Shown: positions 57,111-64,000 of the stretch, in pieces
How positions within the stretch are numbered: position 1 is the first letter of the stretch
How the letters are laid out: each line of letters opens with the position of its first letter
NCBI GenBank assembly: GCA_944990035.1
Contig: CALYLX010000159.1
Coordinates: 124,001 to 188,000, forward strand
From: Clitopilus passeckerianus
Lineage: Eukaryota; Basidiomycota; Agaricomycetes; Agaricales; Entolomataceae
DNA: 64,000 bases
Reading direction: 5' to 3'
Position numbers and translations under genes: made by a program
The notes under the pieces: generated by a model
Seen by the model: only the letters and a program-made list of their open reading frames with translations
Told to the model about the DNA's origin: nothing
Database searches by the model: none

Positions 57111-58075
57111 TATAAACCAGCCCTTGCATGACTACGGCAAGACCATGAAAACGGGGGGCGAAGATGTCTTCATGGCGCACCCCGCCCTGAGCCCATTCCC
57201 GCGACTCGTTGACTGAGGGTCCATGTAAATGTGGGCGTGGGTGTTAACCAGGAAGAAGGATATGGAAGCCCGGATTCGATGTCAGGAGAAGCATAGTCAG
57301 CCTCCTCCGTTGCTACTTTCCCCTCATACGCTCACCTGATCCCATATCGACACGCTGGCGTTCCCCCCATCACCTCCCAAACCGTCTCTTCTGCCCCCTC
57401 TATCCCTCGTATTGATTCTAGGTACTGCCCGAATCGGACGAGCTGCTGAGTGTGTATCTCACCTTCCCATCATGGAGCGAAGGCTTTTTGGGAGCTCTCG
57501 GGGGTGGAGGAACGTGAAGGCCTTGGAATCATGACCACAGAAAGGCGGGAGGAGGCCATGTTGTCGTTCCCATTTATTAAGAATGCAGAGAACCCGGAGA
57601 CGGCAAGGAGGAAGAAGGACGAGAGAGGGAGGAATTCGACTGAATCTGGGAGAAATGGGCAGTTGGAGGCACCACGCAGATCCAACAGGGCGGCAATTTC
57701 GGGATGGCACGCCTTGTTGGTCAAGTTGAGAGCGGTAGTCGCGTAGTCGGATCCCAAAGAATGTTTATACATTTTTGCGTTCAATCTACGCCTCACGTCC
57801 AGGATGCTCACAAGCCCTTTGTAGAGGTCGACGACGCTTGCTGCCCATGGCTACAATTGACTAGAGTATGTTTGCAACCCGATTCACTTTTGGTGAACAA
57901 TCAAGAACCGAATTGATGCAGGTAGGGGGGCCGAGTGCGAGAGCAACCTGGGTCACAGAAGAACCACGGGAACCGAAAAACAAACAATATTCTAACAAAG
58001 GAGAATCACAAATAAAGTTGTTGGATAAGGTGAGGAAGAAGATATTATAACACTTTACAGGTAATCGTCGGTTAT
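57111..58075. other. Intergenic, no gene recognised
   Basis: Possibly the fully decayed tail of TBC relic III. The open frames on both strands at 57450-57811 do not resemble any protein known to me. Confidence 0.35.
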
Positions 58076-58872
58076 TCAATACGGTCTACTGCTTGTTATC
58101 CCGTCCGCCCAAGCGGACTTCCCCAAACGCACCTTTGCCCGGTCGAACAGCCGCTTCTTCAATGCCTCAGGCTCCAACTGTAAGTCTTCGTCCGATAGCT
58201 TCGGCAATTCGTCCGTCACAACCTCCCGTGCCCACCGGTCCTCGTTCCACTGTTTTTCCGGATGTTTCCCCACCTGGCGCTCCAGGAGGAAATGCGCAGA
58301 GGAGTCCTTCATGAGGCGAGCTGCTATTTCCTCAATCGCCCCCGACCCCAGCTTTTCCTTGATCATCGTCAGCCGCGCGGCTGCGGATTCCTTCCACTTC
58401 TCTTCTGCTTTCTTCTGTGCCGCCACCCATTCTTGGTCTCGTTGCTTCGTTCTCTTCGCGACGCATTTGAGGTCGCTGAGTCCACTGTAGCCAGACCACA
58501 CAGATCTACACAAAGGTTCCCTTCTCTTGTCCATTCCGTCGATTTTCGTCGTACAATCCTGGCTGGTGTTGCAAGTCACCCATTGGGGGTCGTAGGTCCT
58601 TATTTGCCCCGTGAGGACGCTGGTAACCCAGCACCAGTCGGTGTCGTCGTTGCATTGCCATCTGCAGAAGCCTCGTACGCAGGTCTCGTGGTAGAGATCA
58701 GGTTCGAAGGATCTATGACGAGGTTGTGAATTTTCGGATCGTGTGGGGTGTAATGGAATACGCACGTAGAACTTGTCACTTGGTCCTGGGATTCCTCCTT
58801 AACGGCAGCCCCGAGGACAGTAGATGTGAGTGCGAGTGAGATGACGATCGTACGAAGGTTGATGACTGCCAT
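58076..58872 (-). CDS. Secreted 8-cysteine protein with helical tail, paralog B
   Basis: Exons 58872-58766 and 58712-58076 with a 53-nt intron encode 247 aa. Signal peptide MAVINLRTIVISLALTSTVLGA; cysteine domain ETCVRGFCRWQCNDDTDWCW, WVTCNTSQDCTTKIDGMDKRRE, LCRSVWSGYSGLSDLKC. The charged tail holds KEKLGSGAIEEIAARLMKD and DLQLEPEALKKRLF. All eight cysteines and the intron (phase 2) match paralogs A and C. Its upstream region is shared with the divergent TBC relic IV. Function unknown; secretion is predicted. Confidence 0.82.
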
Positions 58873-60061
58873 ATCAAAATTGAGTTATCGAGGTCTAGGC
58901 TGCGAGTTCGATGGTGGGTTCTCTGGGAGGCGATGTTCCAGTACTTAACCAATTTGGCGGGTTCCTTATTTGTTGCATTTGATCAGGAACACGCCGATGG
59001 TAATCTGCCCCAAAAAATGTTAGCTTAGACACCATAAAGAGGTAGCTTTCGGCATTTAGAGTGTGCTGTTTATCGTTCTCTCGTCTTCTAGATTGCTTGC
59101 CAAGCTTTTTGAGAGGCTGCTAGTTTGGTCTCTGCTGTGACAGCGACAACCGTCCACCTGACCTCGACCTCACTACCAACGGAGAGCGGACGACATCATT
59201 GTAGTATACAGCGACTATTCAACGAGATGGAGATCTTGAGTACTGGGAAGACGTAAGTTGACAAAAGAAACGCAAGAAGAACATGGGTCGAAGAGTAGGG
59301 GGATATTGCTCAAAGATCCGTTCAGGGGCCTGCCAGTGAGGCGCTGAGCAGCATTTTAGCGTCATATCAGAGGCTAGCTTAATAGTGGTTACTGGCGGGA
59401 TTGAGTGTAGAACGAGATGCAAAGCACTGTAACAAATGCTTGTTGTGACTTGCCATCTGGAGGGTCGATAGAATGAATGCTTAATGCTCTCTGAAGATAA
59501 ACCTAAGAGAACGCCAGCGAGCCGCGGGCCCAACAAGCATAGACGATCCCAAAGAACATGGCCGAACTTGACCCTGAAGCACCCTTGAAACATTTTATAG
59601 TCTGCATTCCTCGTGTTAATGAAAGGGTTTGGAGGTTGAAAGCGAATAACTTACTAGGTACCAGGAGAGTCGAGACTCGTTCCGCCGAGCGTAAGGATTC
59701 ATTCTGTCGTATGATGTGGTTCCGTTCTGCAGTCTAACGGTGCGAGTGGATCACATGTTTGGCACAAAAGTATCAAAGTGTGTGGCATTATCTTACTTAT
59801 GATCTGGATTAACCAAGAGGTATATCTTCGAGTCTGATTTAAAGTCAATTTACGCTCATCGACCCTTCAGTGAGTAATTTCGCAAGCAACCGAGCTGCAG
59901 TCCTCAAGAAGCAAACAGAGGTCAAATACGAGGGTGGCTCGAGCTTTAACCTAGGATTGGGGCGGATAATTAATAAGCGCCCATCATCTCGGCCCAGGCG
60001 CATTGCCGAATTTCGCCAAATCCGGCCCTGTCAACGTTTTTGCCCTTTGACATCATCACTC
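58873..60061. other. Divergent promoter region, 8-Cys gene B / TBC relic IV
   Basis: No gene is supported; the minus frame 59219-59593 falls in sequence shared with the other unit copies, where it is not kept open. The conservation points to control elements for the 8-Cys gene. Confidence 0.5.
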
Positions 60062-60700
60062 ATGGACGATCCTCCTCCTCCGCCAATTGACAAAGAGTTG
60101 GACTGGGCCAGCCTCAGAAAGAAAAGCCTTCAACCTGGTGGCTTTGGAGATGAGAGGGTCTTGTTGTGGTTAGTTTCGTCAAACTACCTAAACTCACCAA
60201 ACTCACTCATTTCAGGCCACGTCTCCTCGGAATCCCACTGCCTCACACTGAGAAAGATGACGAGTTCGGGAAAAACCTACCACCGCACCGCGACGAACGA
60301 CAAATTCAGCTGGACACCGACAGAAGTTTTGTTTTATACCCAGTACGTACGTATCTTCTCTCCTTCTCCTTTTTCCTTTCTCACCTGACTGTAGAAGACG
60401 AATCTCAACTGACGAGGGTGTGGACATGAAAGAAGAGGAATACCCAGAGGTGTCGATACCCGACGGCGAGCCGTATTCTAAAAAGGAGGAAGAAGTAGAA
60501 GCAGAAGACGACGACAACACACCACCTTCGCCGCCGCCTCGTCATATCCGCCATACCCTGTACCTGCGTCTCCCCCCATAGAGGGAGAGGAAAGGAGGAG
60601 GAGTTGAGGAAGGTGCCGGGGTGGGTCGTTGGGGTCGTTCTGGGGTTAGGGAAAGAGAGAGACGGGTGGAGTGTGAGGGAAGGTTCGTGCTTCATCCGAT
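60062..60700 (+). pseudogene. TBC gene relic IV, TBC core deleted
   Basis: Exon 1 (MDDPPPPPIDKELDWASLRKKSLQPGGFGDER) and exon 2 (PRLLGIPLPHTEKDDEF... HRDERQIQLDTDRSFVLYP) are intact with a normal intron between them. Exon 3 begins DESQLTRVWT and then hits TGA; the next recognisable part, EEEYPEVSIPDGE, is the linker that normally lies after the TBC domain. About 150 codons of the GAP domain are therefore missing. The Glu/Pro/Ser-rich linker decays beyond 60600. Confidence 0.72.
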
Positions 60701-62026
60701 ATCAGTGGAAATAGAATCGTATTGACGGTTTGGGTGTACGAATCAGATGTATTTTGATCCCAAGCTCGTTACGAGGACTGGTGTCGAGGAGGAGGAGATG
60801 GTGCAGGTGGTGGTGATATATTGATACACAGCCTGCAAACCTCGCGTATGCGTTGGGGTATGCCTCGCGATAGCTGTATGTTCCCTATCTACTCCCGTAC
60901 CTGATGTTATAGATTCTCCTCGCACGTATATTTATAACGCGCTAATGTCACCATCGCCAGCCCTCCACCTTGACAAACACATAGATTTTTCGGGTGACTA
61001 GTGATACGCCATGCAGCCTCGACCATGGAAACAATAGCGATGTCTTGTCGACGGTGCATTATAGGGAGGTGTTAAATACGTAGGTGGAGGGGAGGAACGT
61101 CAATCATGAGGAACTCTATTGGATTTCCGTAAAGATATAACGTGGCAAATGTCAATTATGATGACGGACTCAAACGAAATGAGGAGGGTAATGGCTTCGA
61201 TCATTCGTATTTGTGAACGCCACGGCGTTATACTGCATTATGGAATGGTAATGGTGTGTGGGTGCAATTTATGTGATACAAGAAGGTCCCGACACCGATT
61301 ATGACCTCAAGCTCAGAAAGATTACATGACGTTATGGCTATTGCTGCTAAACGAATGAGCCAACCGCATCCGAGTTTAGCATCTAGGTGGTAAATTGGAC
61401 AGGAGCTCCTCGTCATTGAAGGCCTCTTCAGCCATTCGGCAACGATTCCTCCTTTGCAGACGCTTGGAAGGATTTCCTGAGTCTGGGACGGTGTTGCGTC
61501 ATCATTTTTGGTCTCTTTCATCCTCCGCCTGTGCGGAAGTCCCTGATGAAAGTGCTCGGAAGAACGAATGACGGGAAATTACGAGGCTGATTGCTCCAGC
61601 GCTCCAGCTCGGATGGAATCAGGCACTATAGTGTTTTGTATTTTGTTTCCGCACTCGGTATTGTGCTGACGACTTAAACGGGACGGCTCTAGGAGCAGCC
61701 TAGTCTGAGGCTGCGTAAAAGGGTCTTGAGCAAATCTCATCATGCTATTCGATTCATATTTCCATGTTCTTTGGCCGAATTAACGTCTGATGAGTCAAGG
61801 GAACAGAAACCTGAGGCCCCCAGATTATATAGAGAGAGAAAAAAAGGTCTTTTCCCAGGTCGAATGGCTGCCGGGTGTCGCCGTGAGTCCTCCGTTCTAC
61901 GAGGAATTATCATGATCGCAGGCACAGTAGACACTAAGTTAGCAGAGTTGAAAAGGCTTGGCAGTCGACTGTAGAATCTGATAGCAGAACAACATGCAAG
62001 CAGCAAAACACTGTACACTGGATTTA
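60701..62026. other. Intergenic, no gene recognised
   Basis: Short frames only. The first part may be decayed TBC 3' sequence; the rest shows no recognised repeat or gene. Confidence 0.4.
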
Positions 62027-62925
62027 TCAAATAAAATGTTCAGTTATAGGACCACGCCCATGTTTTGCCTGGTCGAGGAGGGCCAGCCGCTCCTCTTCCT
62101 CCTTGAAGCTCTCCTCCGCCATGTTGAGCAGCCGCTCCTTCAATGCCTCAGGCGCCAGCTTCAAATCCCCGTCCGCTAGCCTCCCTGCTTCTTCCCTCAC
62201 AATCCGCCGTGCCAACACCAATCGGGCCTCCTCCTCCTTCTTAAGGTCGCTTGCTACCGCATCCGCCAACCCACCCTCTAATCCCTTGAAATCTTCCAGC
62301 ACTATCTTACCAGGCTTCACGAGGCGGGTTGCGATATCCTCCATTGCCTCCGGCCCAAGCTTCTCCTCAACCATCTTCAACTTTGCGGCTTCGGCTTTCT
62401 CTTGCTCCTCTTGAGCTTTCCTGGCGCTCTCCTCCTCTTTCTGACGTTCGATGGCACTCTTCCGAGCGAAGTCGTCCATACTCTTCTTCACGCATTTGAG
62501 GTCGCCGAGCGAACTGTAGCCGGACCAACGAGATCTGCACTTTGCTTCTCTCTTCCTATCCATTCCATTGATTTTTGCTGTACAGTCTTTGTCGGAGCTG
62601 CATGTCAACCATTGGGCATCATTGTTGCGGTTGTTGTCGGCCAAGACGCTGGTAACCCAACACCAGTCGGAGTTGTCATTACATTGCCATGTACAGTAGC
62701 CACTGTCACATTTATCGTGGTAGACCTCACCGTCAAGGCTGTCGGATCTGTGACGAGGTGGTCAATTTCGGAGCGTGGGGTAAAGGATGGATAATTGAAT
62801 ACGTACGCCGCATTCGTCACCTGGTCCTGGGATTCTTGCTTAATGGCAGCTCCAATGATAGTGGGCATGACGGCGAAGCCGAGTGCAAGTGAGATGATGG
62901 CCGTACGAATGTTGATGATTGCCAT
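62027..62925 (-). CDS. Secreted 8-cysteine protein with helical tail, paralog C
   Basis: Exons 62925-62807 and 62747-62027 (59-nt intron) encode 279 aa. Signal peptide MAIINIRTAIISLALGFAVM...; cysteine domain DKCDSGYCTWQCNDNSDWCW, WLTCSSDKDCTAKINGMDRKRE, KCRSRWSGYSSLGDLKC. The tail is longer than in A and B, rich in Glu, Lys and Ala (coiled-coil-like), with EEKLGPEAMEDIATRLVK and DLKLAPEALKERLL. Promoter sequence matches genes A and B, but the TBC partner is not found beside this copy. Function unknown. Confidence 0.83.
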
Positions 62926-63245
62926 GTCAAAGAAAAGTTATATCAAGGTTGCGAGTTTAGTAGAAGGCCACGGTGGTGGTTTTCTGGGAGACGGCATTTT
63001 GATGGGGTGAGGATTTAAAGAATTTGGCGAGTGGATTATTCGCTGCATGTGAGCTGTCAAACCGGCGGAGGTACAATAGTATTCGTCCCCAAAAACGTTA
63101 GCTATCTAATAGTTTTAGGCAAGGATCCGAAGAGCGTTAACATATCCCCTAAGTAGGGTATGGTAAATCCCATTTGGAAGGTCAATAGAATGAATGATAG
63201 ACCCCTCTCTGAAGATAAGCCTGTGAGAGCCCTAGTGAGAGCATT
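62027..63245 (-). repeat. 8-Cys half-unit, copy 3
   Basis: Gene C plus about 320 bp of upstream sequence match the corresponding half of the two larger units, up to the GATAGAATGAATG block near 63190. Similarity stops there, so the duplication breakpoint lies close to 63245. Confidence 0.65.
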
Positions 63246-63658
63246 TATCGAGCATAGATGATCCGAAAGTCATGCACGGTGAAAAACGGCTCTACAGTTG
63301 GGGACAAGCAAACACATCAAATTTTGTCGGCCAAATCTGGAACTTCCCAAAGGGGCAGGAAATCCCCGAAAACCATCGGAATCGACAGACTCCTAAAACC
63401 AGTCTCTCCCTGCGCTCGGCCATCCGGGGGATGCCGGTTCCCGAAGGGAACCAAACAAACAACTTTAGTTGTTTGCGAGCGCAGCGAGCGACTGGCAAAC
63501 TTTCCAGTGGAGCATCAGAGCCATCAGGCTCGCTTGTAGTCGGTAGCACGTTTTAGGAATCTCAACATATGGCCCTCGCGAAATAAAATAGGGTTAGGTC
63601 TAAGGGCCATGTCACGCTGAATTGAGCAGTCAGACTTCCTAATTGAGTCAGTTCGTTC
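62926..63658. other. Intergenic with conserved 8-Cys promoter and hairpin cluster
   Basis: The first 320 bases are the conserved upstream region of gene C. A cluster of short hairpins occupies 63416-63531. The rest is unremarkable up to the RecQ-like ATG. Confidence 0.5.
63416..63531. repeat. Cluster of four short hairpins
   Basis: In order: CGGCCATCC/GGATGCCG (one bulge, loop GGG); GGTTCCC-GAA-GGGAACC at 63436-63452 (perfect); CAAACAAC-TTTA-GTTGTTTG at 63456-63475 (perfect, 8 bp); GAGCC-ATCA-GGCTC at 63518-63531 (perfect). A direct repeat GCGAGCG CA GCGAGCG lies between the third and fourth. Such dense perfect stems are unlike the rest of the window and resemble small palindromic mobile elements. 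Confidence 0.6.
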
Positions 63659-64000
63659 ATGCCTCAAAGCACAACGCGTCGTAAGTGGACTGTTGAGTCC
63701 ATTCGCGACCTTGTGGAGCAAAGGTTCAAGAAACGAGCATGCTGGTTCCAAATTCAGGTGGCTCAGGCCCTATACGACGGCAAAGACGTTGTAGGATGTG
63801 CCCCTACAGGTGCCGGCAAGACACTTTCATTCTGGATCCCCCTTCTCATGTCCCTTGCGGATGGCGAGGACAAAATGACATTTGTTATCACGCCACTGAA
63901 CATCCTGGGCAAGCAGAACGAGCAGCAACTACTCGAGGCTGGACTCCCTGCTGTGGCAGTTTCAAAAGAGAACGCAAACGACCGGATATTTGCAGTGAGT
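63659..64000 (+). CDS. RecQ-like DEAD/DEAH helicase, N-terminal part (cut by window edge)
   Basis: The frame opens at MPQSTTRRKWTVESIRDLVEQRF and stays open to the end of the window (114 codons seen). FKKRACWFQIQVAQALYDGKDVV corresponds to the Q-motif region, and GCAPTGAGKT is Walker A (motif I), followed by ITPLNILGKQNEQQLLEAGLPAVAVSKEN. This matches RecQ-type SF2 helicases that are present in many copies in mushroom genomes, often near repeats. A GTGAGT lies at the very end and may be the first splice donor. Whether it is a host repair gene or an element-borne gene cannot be told from this part. Confidence 0.8.
   Translation, partial: MPQSTTRRKWTVESIRDLVEQRFKKRACWFQIQVAQALYDGKDVVGCAPTGAGKTLSFWIPLLMSLADGEDKMTFVITPLNILGKQNEQQLLEAGLPAVAVSKENANDRIFAVS

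Larger units (their letters stand above)
58076..60700. repeat. TBC / 8-Cys divergent gene pair unit, copy 2 (inverted)
   Basis: Reverse-complement arrangement of the unit at 50190-53415: 8-Cys gene B on minus, TBC relic IV on plus, with the conserved intergenic words (TCGTTCCGCCGAGCG, AAGCGCCCATC, GATAGAATGAATG) in reversed order. Confidence 0.7.

Noticed and set aside
59219..59593. 124-codon minus frame between 8-Cys gene B and TBC relic IV
   Set aside because: It lies in intergenic sequence shared with the other unit copies, where no equivalent frame is kept.
63258..63556. Open frames in all three phases over the hairpin cluster
   Set aside because: They result from the palindromic sequence itself; none has an adjoining gene structure.

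Overview
The window is nuclear DNA of a filamentous basidiomycete, most likely an Agaricomycete (mushroom). Genes are dense in spliceosomal introns of about 48-90 nt with GT-AG ends, and several families are typical of that group: an Agaricomycete HMG-box regulator resembling Prf1/Pcc1-type factors, DUF6699 and DUF6534 proteins, F-box proteins, lineage-specific secreted peptides and a RecQ-like helicase. No bacterial operon structure, rRNA, convincing tRNA or CRISPR array was seen. All exon joins are my own reconstructions from reading frame, splice sites and family similarity.

Layout. 0-2.4 kb: two tandem minus-strand genes of a glycine-rich family. 4.9-6.5 kb: the HMG-box factor (minus). 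9.6-10.5 kb: an endonuclease III-like DNA glycosylase (plus). 10.5-15 kb: almost gene-free, with a possible LTR relic. 15-16.1 kb: F-box protein. 18.2-19.4 kb: DUF6699 protein. 19.6-25.6 kb: a very large DDX60/SKI2-like DExH helicase (minus) that reads clearly by homology but carries stop codons, frameshifts, an 11-bp duplication and a motif II substitution; I call it a pseudogene. 26.2-32.1 kb: three plus-strand metabolic genes, an aldo/keto reductase, myo-inositol oxygenase and a HAD phosphatase, which may form a small inositol/uronate catabolic group. 32.6-34.5 kb: DUF6534 membrane protein. 36.8-37.9 kb: seven-repeat PLL-like beta-propeller lectin.

38.4-48.2 kb holds five paralogous genes for 50-82 aa secreted peptides. 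They share a signal peptide, two introns at identical places and phases, a spaced cysteine pattern and a TATA box 60-80 nt before the ATG. Three lie in duplicated segments of roughly 1.2-2 kb, two direct and one inverted. A membrane-anchored coiled-coil protein gene sits among them.

50.2-63.2 kb is a mosaic of duplications built from a divergent gene pair: a TBC (Rab-GAP) gene and a gene for a secreted protein with an eight-cysteine domain followed by a charged helical tail. All four TBC copies are broken by stops, internal deletions or an insertion, while all three secreted-protein copies keep open frames. The window ends in the 5' part of a RecQ-like helicase preceded by a run of short perfect hairpins.

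The two expanding families of secreted cysteine-containing proteins, each in its own duplication array and neither recognised by me, are the best candidates for something undescribed. Their function cannot be told from sequence alone.
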